From assembly GCF_018413525.1 (NCBI RefSeq), contig NZ_JAHCDD010000026.1:1-62929 (forward strand): DNA of 62,929 nucleotides, read 5' to 3'. The notes beneath the pieces are model-generated. The model saw nothing but the letters and a program-made list of their open reading frames with translations. It was not told where the DNA came from and did no database searches. The translations under genes and the position numbers were made by a program. Below are positions 18,678 through 26,571 of this stretch, piece after piece. The stretch's first letter is position 1. Each line of letters begins with the position of its first letter. The stretch comes from Acidovorax sp. CCYZU-2555. GTDB lineage: Bacteria > Pseudomonadota > Gammaproteobacteria > Burkholderiales > Burkholderiaceae_C.

Positions 18678-19460
18678 TCAGGCGGCCTTGACGTGCAGGC
18701 CGCATTCCTTGGCGGTCTCGTCTTCCCACCACCAGCGGCCGGCGCGAAAATCTTCGCCCAGGCTGATGGCACGGGTGCAGGGTGCGCAGCCGACCGAGGG
18801 GTAGAACTGGTCGTGCAGCGGGTTGTAGTCGACGTCGTTGAGCGCGATGTAATGCCACACATCGCCCCAGGTCCAGTCGGCCAGCGGGTTGAACTTGGTC
18901 AGGCCCTTGGTCTCGACTTCGCTGGTGTCTATGCCGGGCACGTCGGCGCGCGCATTCGACTGCTCGCGGCGCAGGCCCGTGATCCAGCCAGTCTTGCCGG
19001 CCAGCGCGCGCGCCAGCGGTTCCATCTTGCGAATGCCGCAGCACTGCTTGCGCAGTTCGAGGCTGCGGTACATCGCGTCCTGGCCCTGGGTGCGCACGAA
19101 CTGGATCACCTGTTCGTGGTGCGGGCGATAGACCTCGACATCGGCGCGCGACAGCGCTTCGGTGCGCTCCAGCAGTGCCAGCGTCTCGGTGTGCAGCGCG
19201 CCGGTGTCGAGCACGAACACCGGAATGTCGAGCGCGAGCGCGTTGATCAGATGCGTGATGACCACGTCTTCGGCGCCCAGGCTGGACGCCTGGGTCACGT
19301 CGCCCTGGCGGGCGCCATGGGCCGCGGCCTGGCGCAGCAGCTGCTCGGTCTGCGCAAGCTTTGCGGCGAAGTCGCTGCTGGCGCGCGCGTTGCTGCGCAC
19401 GGCCTGACGACCCTGGCCGGAGCCGGCCGCGGGCAGCAAGGAGCTGGTGGTGCCGGACAT
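18678..19460 (-). CDS. cysH: Assimilatory adenylyl-sulfate (APS) reductase
   Basis: This 260-residue enzyme reduces activated sulfate to sulfite using thioredoxin. It has the PP-loop-like region ASSLGAEDVVITHLINAL and the C-terminal catalytic ECGLH. It also carries the two cysteine pairs KQCCGIRK and GCAPCTR, which bind a [4Fe-4S] cluster and mark the APS-using branch rather than the PAPS-using E. coli type. The lack of APS kinase in the operon agrees with this. Its ATG overlaps the upstream TGA (TGATG). The final residues (GLHVKAA) form a short family-typical tail. Confidence 0.94.
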   Translation of the reverse strand: MSGTTSSLLPAAGSGQGRQAVRSNARASSDFAAKLAQTEQLLRQAAAHGARQGDVTQASSLGAEDVVITHLINALALDIPVFVLDTGALHTETLALLERTEALSRADVEVYRPHHEQVIQFVRTQGQDAMYRSLELRKQCCGIRKMEPLARALAGKTGWITGLRREQSNARADVPGIDTSEVETKGLTKFNPLADWTWGDVWHYIALNDVDYNPLHDQFYPSVGCAPCTRAISLGEDFRAGRWWWEDETAKECGLHVKAA

Positions 19461-19846
19461 CAGGCTTCCTGCGGCGCGAAGATGGGCGCGGTCTGCACCG
19501 CGTCACCCTGGTAGAAGCGCGCGAAGCGCTCGAACTGGCGCTGGGCGGCCGACGCGTCGACGTCGGCGCGCAGCACGGCGCTGCTGAAGCCGGTGCGCTG
19601 CATCTGCACCAGCTGGTCGATCAGCACATCGCCCGTGGCGCGCAGGTCGCCGGTGAAGCCGCGGCGGCGGCGCAGCAGGTAAGCCTGGCTGAAAGCGCGG
19701 CCGTCGGTGAACTGCGGAAAGTGCAGGTCGATGCGGGTCACGCCTTCGAGCGGCAGCGCCATGGCATCGGCATCGTTGGCCAGCGCCACCTGGCTGGCGT
19801 CGCCCTCGGCGAGGGCTTCGTGTTCGTGGGAAGCTAGGATTTTCAT
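19460..19846 (-). CDS. DUF934-family protein of the sulfite reductase operon
   Basis: The 128-residue product starts MKILASHEHEALAEGD at 19846. The core (RIDLHFPQFTDGRAFSQAYL, LLRRRRGFTGDLRATGDVLIDQ) is the DUF934 signature. Genes of this family sit between sulfite reductase and APS reductase in many beta- and alpha-proteobacteria and are presumed to help sulfite reduction, but no biochemical role is established that I can name. An in-frame extension to 20137 covers the 3' end of cysI and is not used. It lies 32 bp from cysI and overlaps cysH by one base. Confidence 0.9.
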   Translation of the reverse strand: MKILASHEHEALAEGDASQVALANDADAMALPLEGVTRIDLHFPQFTDGRAFSQAYLLRRRRGFTGDLRATGDVLIDQLVQMQRTGFSSAVLRADVDASAAQRQFERFARFYQGDAVQTAPIFAPQEA

Positions 19847-19878
19847 CGTCTCAAGCGGTTTTTTTGTGGACCGGGAAC

Positions 19879-21669
19879 TCAGGCCGTGGCTTCGGCTTCG
19901 ACGGGAGCAGGGTGGCGCGCGGCCTTGCCGGCTTCCTTGAACGGATCGAGGCCCAGGCGACGCACGGTGTCCTGGAAGCGTTCGCCGCTGGTGCGCTGGT
20001 CGCGGTAGGTGCCGAGCACGGCTTCGATCACGTCGGGCACTTCGGCCGCCGAGAACGAGGGACCGATGGCCTTGCCCGCGGCCGACGCGCCCGACAGCAG
20101 CGAGCCGTCCGAGCCGCCGAGCGTGACCTGGTACCACTCCTTGCCGTCCTTGTCGACGCCCAGGATGCCGATGTGGCCGCTGTGGTGGTGGCCGCAGCTG
20201 TTGATGCAGCCGCTGATGTGCAGATCGATCGGGCCGATGTCGTCGAGCTCGTCGAGGTCCTGGTAGCGCTGGGTGATCGCTTCGGCAATCGGCAGCGAAC
20301 GCGCATTGGCCAGCGCGCAGAAATCGCCGCCGGGGCAGGCGATCATGTCGGTCAGCAATTGCACGTTGGCGCTGGCCAGGCCCAGATCACGGGCCTGCTG
20401 CCACAGCGTGAACAGCTCGCCCACGGGCACCCAGGGCAGCAGCACGTTCTGGTCATGCGTCACGCGGGCTTCGCCGGCCGAGAAACGGTCCATCAGCGCG
20501 GCCAGTGCGTCGAGCTGGTCGCCCGTGGCGTCGCCCGGCGACTGGCCGGGGCGCTTGAACGACAGCGTGACTGCACGCAGCTGCGGATTGCGGTGCGGGT
20601 GCACGTTGCGCGACAGCCAGCGCGAGAACGCGGGGTGGGCCGCGGCCTGGGTCAGCAGCGACTGCTCGATTTCCTCGGCCGACAGCGCGGGCAGATCGGG
20701 CAGCTGCGGGTCGACGAAGCAGGCCTTGACGCGGTCGAGTTCCGCCTGGGGAATGGTGTGCGGGCCGCCGTCGATTTCGACGATCTGGCGGTATTCCTCT
20801 TCGACGTCGTCGATGTACTGCTGGCCTTCGGCCTTGACGAGGATCTTGATCCGCGCCTTGTACTTGTTGTCGCGCCGGCCATGCTCGTTGTACACGCGCA
20901 CGATGGCCTCGATGTAGTTCATCACCTGGTTCCAGGGCAGGAACTCGCGGATCTGCGTGGAGATCACGGGCGTGCGGCCCATGCCGCCGCCGACGAAGAC
21001 CTTGAAGCCGATTTCGCCGGCTTCGTTCTTCGCCATGTGCAGGCCCACGTCGTGCCAGGCCGTGGCGGCGCGGTCCTCATGAGCGCCGCTGATCGCGATC
21101 TTGAACTTGCGCGGCAGGAACGCGAACTCGGGGTGCAGCGTGGTCCACTGGCGCAGGATTTCCGCGTAGGGGCGCGGGTCCACGAGTTCATCGACGGCCA
21201 CGCCGGCCAGGGCGTCGGTGGTGGTGTTGCGTATGCAGTTGCCGCTGGTCTGGATGCCGTGCAGATCGACGCTGGCCAGCAGGTCCATCACATCGGCGGC
21301 CTTGGCCAGCGGAATCCAGTTGAACTGCACGTTGGTGCGCGTCGTGAAGTGGGCGCAGTGCGTGGGCAGGAAAGTGGTGCCCAGCAGGCCCTGGCCTTCC
21401 ATGGCCGCCTTGAAGACTTCTGCCTCGGGTTCGTCATATTCGCGTGCGATACGCGCGAGCACGCGAATCTGCCGGCTGGCGATTTCGCCGTAGGGCACGG
21501 CCACGCGCAGCATGGGCGCGTAGCGCTGTACATACCAGCCGTTTTGCAGGCGCAGCGGGCGGAAGTCGTCTTCCGGCAGCTTGCCGGCTTGCCAGCGTTC
21601 GAGTTGGTCACGGAACTGATCGGCGCGCAGCTTCACGAATTCCTGGTCAAAGGGGGTGTATTGGTACAT
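19879..21669 (-). CDS. cysI: Sulfite reductase haemoprotein subunit (sulfite/nitrite reductase family)
   Basis: This 596-residue enzyme performs the six-electron reduction of sulfite to sulfide on a coupled sirohaem and [4Fe-4S] centre. The cluster cysteines are in ACPGGDFCALA and GCINSCGHHHSGHIG, and sulfite-binding-region motifs such as TRTNVQFNWIPL and NCIRNTTTDALAG are present. It starts the minus-strand run cysI-DUF934-cysH-cysD-cysN. No CysJ flavoprotein gene lies in the window, so electrons must come from elsewhere; the ferredoxin and its reductase at the end of the same run are candidates. Its 5' gap holds a repeated heptamer that could be a regulator site. Confidence 0.95.
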   Translation of the reverse strand: MYQYTPFDQEFVKLRADQFRDQLERWQAGKLPEDDFRPLRLQNGWYVQRYAPMLRVAVPYGEIASRQIRVLARIAREYDEPEAEVFKAAMEGQGLLGTTFLPTHCAHFTTRTNVQFNWIPLAKAADVMDLLASVDLHGIQTSGNCIRNTTTDALAGVAVDELVDPRPYAEILRQWTTLHPEFAFLPRKFKIAISGAHEDRAATAWHDVGLHMAKNEAGEIGFKVFVGGGMGRTPVISTQIREFLPWNQVMNYIEAIVRVYNEHGRRDNKYKARIKILVKAEGQQYIDDVEEEYRQIVEIDGGPHTIPQAELDRVKACFVDPQLPDLPALSAEEIEQSLLTQAAAHPAFSRWLSRNVHPHRNPQLRAVTLSFKRPGQSPGDATGDQLDALAALMDRFSAGEARVTHDQNVLLPWVPVGELFTLWQQARDLGLASANVQLLTDMIACPGGDFCALANARSLPIAEAITQRYQDLDELDDIGPIDLHISGCINSCGHHHSGHIGILGVDKDGKEWYQVTLGGSDGSLLSGASAAGKAIGPSFSAAEVPDVIEAVLGTYRDQRTSGERFQDTVRRLGLDPFKEAGKAARHPAPVEAEATA

Positions 21670-21862
21670 GGCGGTTCAGTGCGAAAACCGGTGAAGCCCT
21701 GCCGGGCCGTGAGGGGCCTCCAGCGAGCGGACGCAAATGCAGGAAAGTCGCGCAAGCGCCCGACGCCGTCGTGCGGCGTGTGTGGGGAGGGCGCTCAATG
21801 CTTGCATGCTGGGAAATGTAGGCGGGTATGGGCGGCGAACAAACTATTGTTTTGTGCTTCCT

Positions 21863-21883
21863 TTATGCGAATAAGCTTATGCG
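21863..21883. promoter_or_regulatory. Direct heptamer repeat in the cysI 5' gap, possible CysB-type site
   Basis: TTATGCG occurs twice with 14-bp spacing (21863-21869 and 21877-21883), overlapping the palindrome ATAAGCTTAT. The repeat lies about 190 bp upstream of the cysI start, in a 301-bp gap (21670-21970) between cysI and the end of mnmC. Otherwise the gap holds an AT-rich patch around 21835-21885 and no gene. Assignment to CysB is only a guess, based on the operon and the cysB gene nearby. Confidence 0.35.
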
Positions 21884-21970
21884 CAAGCACTGGCGCGGGC
21901 TGGCGGCCCGCCGAGGGGCGTTTTTGGCCGGTTTTCTGAACCGGGCGCAAAACCCTCACTCAGGCGCCCA

Positions 21971-23905
21971 TCAGGCGCCAAGACGCTGGGTAGAGAGCGC
22001 CTGGGCCAGGCGCGCGTCCAGCGGCAGCGGCTCGTCGTGCAGGCGCGCGGCCAGCAGTTCGCTGCACAGCAAGGCCAGCGTGATGCCGCGCGCGCCCATG
22101 GCCGTGCAGGTCCACAGTCCGGGCTGGTGGACCGGGTCCACGGGGCCGACCAGCGGCAGCCTGTCTTGCGCCGCGAGACGCACGCCGGCCCACAGATGGG
22201 GCGTGGCCGTGAACGCGGCAGCGAGCGCTGCGGCCTTGTTCGGCAGCAAGGCCTGCAGGCGCTGGGCATTGGCCGCATGGGCTGTTGCCTGATCTTCGGC
22301 CGATGGCGGCAGTATGTCGATATCGCGTTCGAACGTCGAGCCCATGAACCAGCCGCGGTCGGCCTCGGGGCCGCCCAGCGGAATGTTGGGCACCAGACTG
22401 CCCTTGCCGTTGACCGGGAAGGGCGGCAGCGCGTTGTCGGCGATGTCGGTCTGTTCGCCCCACGACACCTGACCGCGCATGCGCTGCAGCGGCCAGTCGG
22501 CGGGCAGCAGCTGATCGCTGCCATGGCCGCCGGCGATCACCACCAGCGGCGCCGCGCCCAGCAGCGCGCCCTGCGCGTCCAGCAACTGCCAGTCGAGGCC
22601 TTCGCGGCGCAGCTGTGCCACATGGCACTGGCCGTTCCAGCGGATGCCGGGCTGGGCGAGCAGGGCGCGCACCAGCTGCGCCGGCCGTATCCAGCCGGCC
22701 TGCGCATGCCAGCAGGCAGCGTCGCCCGCGTCAAGGCCGGCGAGCGCGCGCTGCGCGCCGTCGGCAGGGCGGCTCCAGTCATGGCCCGGGTGAGGGCGCG
22801 CGGCCGCAGGCGCGGCGTTCGCGCCTTCGAGCTGCCATTCGCGCGGCAGGCCTATCAGGCCGTCGCCGCTTTCCACGCGGTGTTCGAGCACGCCGCAGTG
22901 CAGCCAATCCTGGCCGGGCGTGAGCAGGGCCTGGGCCTGCTGCAGCGTCGCGCGCACGCCGCTGCGCGACAGGCGCGACAGCAGGCTGTCGTCGGGCGAG
23001 ACATGGGGCGCGAACAGCCCCGCGGGCAGGCCCGAGGCGCCCGCGGCCGGAGCCTCGGCCCGATCGAGCACATCGACCCGCCAGCCGCGGCGCGCGAGCT
23101 GAAACGCCGCGGACGCGCCCGCGATGCCGCCGCCGATCACGATGCAGCGGCGCGCGTCTGTGGGCGGCAGTTCCGGTGGCTGGCTCCAGGCGTCGGCGCG
23201 CCGGCGCGGCTCCCAGCGCGGGTTGAACAGCGCCTGCAGGTTGTCGCGCTTTGGGGGCACGCCCGGCACTTTCTTCACTTCGAAGCCGTTCTCGGCGAGC
23301 GCGTCGCGCACCGCGCGCGCAATCGTCCAGCTCGCCAGCCGCGTGCCGCGGCGGCAGCAGCGCGCGACCGCCTTGAGCGTCTGCGCATCCCAGATTTCAG
23401 GGTTGCGCGCGGGGCTGAAGCCGTCGAGATAGACAGAGTCGACCGTGGGCATCTGCTGGCGCAGCTGGGCCTGGGCATCGCCGATATAGAGCGTCAGCTG
23501 CACCTGGCCGTTTTCGAACGACAGCCGGTGCACGCCGGGCAGCAGGCCCCAGAACTGCGCCGCGAGCTGTTCGGCCAGCGGGCGCAGCGTGGGGTCCTGC
23601 GGCATGGCGCGGCGCATGTCGTCCTGCGTGACCGGGTAGGCCTCGATCGAGACGAAATGCAGCTGGCGCGGGCGCGCCGGGTCGGCTTTCCATGCGGCCC
23701 AGGTGACGAGAAAGTTGAGCCCGAAGCCAAAGCCGGTTTCCAGAATGCGCCACTGCGCGGCGTCGGCCCAGGCCGCGGGCAGGCCGCAGCCCGCGAAGAA
23801 CACCTGGCGCGCCTGGTCCAGACCGCCGTTTTCGCTGTGGTAACGGTCGGAAAAACGCGGGCTGTAGGGCGTGCCGTCGGGCAGCCAGTCAATTGCTTCG
23901 GACAT
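21971..23905 (-). CDS. mnmC: tRNA 5-methylaminomethyl-2-thiouridine biosynthesis bifunctional protein
   Basis: This 644-residue fused enzyme finishes the wobble modification mnm5s2U34. The N-terminal methyltransferase domain (MnmC2, about 1-235) starts MSEAIDWLPDGTPYSPRFSD and has the SAM-site region LETGFGFGLNFLVTW and YLDGFSPARNPEIWD. The C-terminal FAD oxidoreductase domain (MnmC1, about 250-640) begins at IVIGGGIAGASAAFQLARRG. MnmC1 removes the carboxymethyl group of cmnm5U, a group that MnmEG builds from glycine. The gene starts 6 bp after the TRIC-channel gene, which itself follows a glycine riboswitch, so mnmC is probably also under glycine control. Confidence 0.94.
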   Translation of the reverse strand: MSEAIDWLPDGTPYSPRFSDRYHSENGGLDQARQVFFAGCGLPAAWADAAQWRILETGFGFGLNFLVTWAAWKADPARPRQLHFVSIEAYPVTQDDMRRAMPQDPTLRPLAEQLAAQFWGLLPGVHRLSFENGQVQLTLYIGDAQAQLRQQMPTVDSVYLDGFSPARNPEIWDAQTLKAVARCCRRGTRLASWTIARAVRDALAENGFEVKKVPGVPPKRDNLQALFNPRWEPRRRADAWSQPPELPPTDARRCIVIGGGIAGASAAFQLARRGWRVDVLDRAEAPAAGASGLPAGLFAPHVSPDDSLLSRLSRSGVRATLQQAQALLTPGQDWLHCGVLEHRVESGDGLIGLPREWQLEGANAAPAAARPHPGHDWSRPADGAQRALAGLDAGDAACWHAQAGWIRPAQLVRALLAQPGIRWNGQCHVAQLRREGLDWQLLDAQGALLGAAPLVVIAGGHGSDQLLPADWPLQRMRGQVSWGEQTDIADNALPPFPVNGKGSLVPNIPLGGPEADRGWFMGSTFERDIDILPPSAEDQATAHAANAQRLQALLPNKAAALAAAFTATPHLWAGVRLAAQDRLPLVGPVDPVHQPGLWTCTAMGARGITLALLCSELLAARLHDEPLPLDARLAQALSTQRLGA

Positions 23906-23911
23906 GGGGGG

Positions 23912-24580
23912 TCATTCCCAGCGCTGCTGGTACGAAAAGGTCGGCAGTCGCCATTTGAAGCGGATGGCCAGCAGGCGCAGCGCCAGGCCGCCCGCAAAGC
24001 AGACGGCCGTGCTGATGCCCGTGGACACCTCGAAGTGTTGCAGCAGCAGGAACAGCACGCAGACCGCGAGCGACACGCTGGCATACAGCTCGCGGCGGAA
24101 CACCACGGGCACCTGGTTGCACAGCACGTCGCGCAGAATGCCGCCGCTGATGCCGGTGAGCATGCCCGAGATGATGACCACCACCAGCGGGTAGTTGAGC
24201 TTGAGCGCCACGTTGCAGCCGATCAGCGAAAACGCGATCAGCCCCATGGCGTCGAGCAGCAGGAACAACTGCTTGAGGCGCAGCAGATGGCGCGCGACCA
24301 GCGTGGTCAGCAGGCCTGCTGAAATGACCAGGTAGACGTATTCGGGGTGCTGGGTCCAGCCTATGGGGAAGTGGCCCAGCACCATGTCGCGTATGGTGCC
24401 GCCGCCAAGGGCGGTGACGAAGGCGATCACCGCGACACCAAAGATGTCCATGTTGCGCCGGCCCGCGGCCAGTGCGCCGGACATGGCTTCGGCGGTGATC
24501 GCCACGAGGTAGATCACCAGCATGGTGTCGATGGGGGAGGACGCCTGCAAAGGCTGGATCGCGGAGATGGAAGAGGACAC
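23912..24580 (-). CDS. TRIC-type trimeric channel family protein (UPF0126)
   Basis: This inner-membrane protein of about 222 residues has two homologous three-helix halves plus a seventh helix. The conserved motifs are GALAAGRRNMDIFGVAVIAF, GGGTIRDM in the first half and GISGGILRDVL in the second. I place the start at GTG 24580 (VSSSISAIQPLQASSPIDTM). A longer frame reaching back to 24724 would translate the riboswitch itself. Bacterial TRIC homologues conduct cations in vitro; members behind glycine riboswitches may take part in glycine movement, which is inference here. mnmC follows after 6 bp. Confidence 0.88.
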   Translation of the reverse strand: MSSSISAIQPLQASSPIDTMLVIYLVAITAEAMSGALAAGRRNMDIFGVAVIAFVTALGGGTIRDMVLGHFPIGWTQHPEYVYLVISAGLLTTLVARHLLRLKQLFLLLDAMGLIAFSLIGCNVALKLNYPLVVVIISGMLTGISGGILRDVLCNQVPVVFRRELYASVSLAVCVLFLLLQHFEVSTGISTAVCFAGGLALRLLAIRFKWRLPTFSYQQRWE

Positions 24581-24630
24581 GCAAAAAGTCTCGGTGGAAA
24601 CCGGCCCGTCCTGCGACGGTGCCGATACGC

Positions 24631-24838
24631 CTCTCCCGCTGTCCTTTGTACCTGAGAGTTTGGGCGCTCCCAGCCGCTTGCGAGCCAGGGGCGCTTGCCC
24701 CTTCGGTGAGTCGGCGGCGCGCAAGGCGCACCCCGACTTCTCTCCAGTTGGCGAACGATTTCTGCGGTTCCGGGTGCCTGAGCGATTATGGGAGTTTGCG
24801 CCTTCGGCGAAGGCGCATCGAACGCCTTGCTCTCCCGC
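24631..24838 (-). promoter_or_regulatory. Tandem glycine riboswitch (two aptamers)
   Basis: The minus-strand leader holds both conserved glycine aptamers. Aptamer 1 (about 24838-24748) has GGGAGAGC, CGCCGAAGGCGCAAACTCCC and CTCAGGCACCCGGAACCGCAG. Aptamer 2 (about 24747-24631) has TGGAGAG, CACCGAAGGGGCAAGC, AACTCTCAGGTACAAAGGAC and a closing GGGAGAG. It lies between its own sigma-70 promoter and the TRIC-mnmC operon. Tandem aptamers generally act as ON switches at high glycine. The 50 nt before the start codon show no strong terminator, so control may be at translation. Confidence 0.93.
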
Positions 24839-24849
24839 AGAAAAACGGG

Positions 24850-24878
24850 ATTATCCCGTCCTGACCAGGGGCCGTCAA
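24850..24878 (-). promoter_or_regulatory. Sigma-70 promoter of the glycine-riboswitch operon
   Basis: On the minus strand TTGACG (24873-24878) is followed, after exactly 17 bp, by GATAAT (24850-24855). The expected start point is near 24843, five or so bases before aptamer 1. The promoter lies just beyond the yggX stop codon, so the riboswitch transcript need not come from yggX read-through. Confidence 0.78.
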
Positions 24879-24900
24879 TGGATGCGGCCCGGGCAGTGCT

Positions 24901-25176
24901 TCAAGCCTCTGTGGGCGGCACGTAGCCGACCGCGGCGTCGGCGCCGCCGCCGAAGAAATGGTTTTCCATCTGGCGTGCCAGGTACTGGCGCGCGCGCGCA
25001 TCGGCCAGGTTCAGGCGGTTTTCGTTGACCAGCATGGTCTGGTGCTTGAGCCAGCCCGCCCAGGCTTCCTTGCTCACGCTTTCCCAGATGCGCTTGCCCA
25101 GCTCACCCGGATAGGGAGGGAAATCCAGGCCTTCGGCTTCTTTGTCGAGCTTGATGCAGTGAACGGTACGTGCCAT
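24901..25176 (-). CDS. yggX: Fe(2+)-trafficking / oxidative damage protection protein
   Basis: This 91-residue cytosolic protein of the YggX family ([20 protein letters not shown], then [20 protein letters not shown] and [17 protein letters not shown]) is at the normal family length. Family members protect iron-sulfur enzymes from oxidative damage and are thought to handle labile iron through the N-terminal cysteine (Cys7 here). It is transcribed divergently from the sulfate-binding protein gene, with about 140 bp between them. The promoter for the downstream riboswitch lies just past its stop codon. Confidence 0.94.
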   Translation of the reverse strand: MARTVHCIKLDKEAEGLDFPPYPGELGKRIWESVSKEAWAGWLKHQTMLVNENRLNLADARARQYLARQMENHFFGGGADAAVGYVPPTEA

Positions 25177-25314
25177 GGGGAAAAAATCCTTGTACTGACT
25201 TCAGATGTTTTAGATATAACGAACTGAAATCTTATTGGTTTAAGTTTTGATGGGTCGGTTTCAGAATGCGTTCAGCAGCGTCCAAGCGCTTACCGCAACC
25301 TTTTCGAGGCCCAA

Positions 25315-26337
25315 ATGACAATTCGCCGTCACTTTATCAAGTTTCCAGCCCTGCTCGCGCTGACTGCCAGCGTTGCACTCACGGCGGGTCCGGCCATGGC
25401 GCAGTCCTTGACACTGCTGAATGTTTCCTACGATCCCACGCGCGAGCTGTACGTCGAGTACAACCAGGCGTTCGCCAAGCACTGGCAAGCCAAGACCGGG
25501 CAGACGGTCTCGATCAAGCAATCGCACGGCGGTTCGGGCAAGCAGGCGCGCTCCATCATTGACGGTATCGACGCCGACGTGGCGACGCTGGCGCTGGCCG
25601 GCGACATCGACGCGGTCGCCAAGAACGGCGGCCAGGTGAATGCCGATTGGCAAAAACGCCTGCCGCACAACTCGGCGCCTTACAGCTCGACCATCGTGTT
25701 CCTGGTGAAAAAGGGCAATCCCAAGGGCATCAAGGATTGGGACGACCTGATCAAGCCCGGCGTGCAGGTGATCACGCCCAACCCCAAGACTTCGGGCGGC
25801 GCGCGCTGGAACTACCTCGCGGCCTGGGAATTCGCCAAGCGCAAGTACGGCGGCGACCCCAAGGCCAAGGAATTCGTCGGCAAGCTGTTTCAGAACGTTC
25901 CCGTGCTGGACACCGGCGCGCGGGGCTCGACCATGACTTTCGTGCAACGCGGCGTGGGCGATGTGCTGCTGGCCTGGGAAAACGAAGCTTTCCTGGCGCT
26001 CAAGGAGTTCGGTCGCGACAAGTTCGACATCGTGGTTCCTTCGATCTCCATTCTGGCCGAGCCTTCGGTGGCCGTGGTCGACAAGGTGGTCGACAAGCGC
26101 GGCACGCGTGCCGTCGCCGAGGAGTACCTGAAGTTCCTCTACTCCGAGGAAGCACAAGCGATCGCCGGCCGCAACTTCTACCGTCCGACTTCGGAAAAGG
26201 CCAAGGCGCAGTTCGCCAACACCTTCCCCAAGCTGACGCTGGTGACGATTGACCAGGCCTTCGGTGGCTGGGCCAAGGCCGACAAGGACCACTTTGCCGA
26301 CGGCGGCAGTTTCGACCAGATCTATACCCGCAAGTAA
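25315..26337 (+). CDS. sbp: Periplasmic sulfate-binding protein of an ABC transporter
   Basis: This 340-residue secreted protein has a signal peptide (residues 1-29, cleaved after GPAMA). The family motifs are [54 protein letters not shown] and the C-terminal [20 protein letters not shown]. It binds sulfate or thiosulfate for uptake. The matching permease and ATPase genes (cysT, cysW, cysA) are not adjacent. Instead a short ORF, a VOC protein and cysB follow. The 25200-25300 upstream region is AT-rich and probably carries its promoter and a CysB site. Confidence 0.95.
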   Translation: MTIRRHFIKFPALLALTASVALTAGPAMAQSLTLLNVSYDPTRELYVEYNQAFAKHWQAKTGQTVSIKQSHGGSGKQARSIIDGIDADVATLALAGDIDAVAKNGGQVNADWQKRLPHNSAPYSSTIVFLVKKGNPKGIKDWDDLIKPGVQVITPNPKTSGGARWNYLAAWEFAKRKYGGDPKAKEFVGKLFQNVPVLDTGARGSTMTFVQRGVGDVLLAWENEAFLALKEFGRDKFDIVVPSISILAEPSVAVVDKVVDKRGTRAVAEEYLKFLYSEEAQAIAGRNFYRPTSEKAKAQFANTFPKLTLVTIDQAFGGWAKADKDHFADGGSFDQIYTRK

Positions 26338-26344
26338 GCGCATA

Positions 26345-26368
26345 CGGCGCCGACTCCGGTCGGCGCCG
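26345..26368 (+). other. GC-rich intergenic hairpin after the sulfate-binding gene
   Basis: A perfect 10-bp stem (CGGCGCCGAC and GTCGGCGCCG, loop TCCG) begins 7 bp after the sbp stop codon. No T-run follows; instead a GGAGAG ribosome binding site comes directly after it. It is more likely an mRNA-stabilising or partial attenuation hairpin than a terminator. Confidence 0.6.
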
Positions 26369-26382
26369 CAAGGAGAGCTCCC

Positions 26383-26571
26383 ATGAACACCTGCCTCAAG
26401 CCTGCCGTCCGCGGCCTGGCCCCACTGACGCCCACATTGCAGCTGATTGCCATCACGGCCGCCAGCTGGAACCTGATTGCGCCAGTGCGGTCGCGCAAAC
26501 GGGCGCGGCGCATTCCGCTGCGCAGCCTGGTACGTAGCGGCGGCTGCGGCGCGGCGGTGGGGGCAGCATGA
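26383..26571 (+). CDS. Possible small protein, 62 residues, unknown function
   Basis: An ATG at 26383 is preceded 6 bp upstream by GGAGAG, a good ribosome binding site. The stop overlaps the start of the VOC gene (ATGA), which suggests translational coupling. The product has a moderately hydrophobic middle (LQLIAITAASWNLIAPV) followed by a strongly basic stretch (RSRKRARRIPLRSLVRS). This could be a membrane-proximal microprotein or merely a leader ORF for the VOC gene. No family is recognised. Coding character is moderate, so this is a tentative gene. Confidence 0.45.
   Translation: MNTCLKPAVRGLAPLTPTLQLIAITAASWNLIAPVRSRKRARRIPLRSLVRSGGCGAAVGAA

Noticed and set aside
19864..21939. A 691-residue plus-strand open frame opposite cysI
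   Set aside because: It is antisense to a clearly conserved sulfite reductase and has no family features.
24522..25028. Plus-strand open frames across the glycine riboswitch
   Set aside because: The sequence conservation there is that of the minus-strand RNA aptamers, and the translated products have no protein character.
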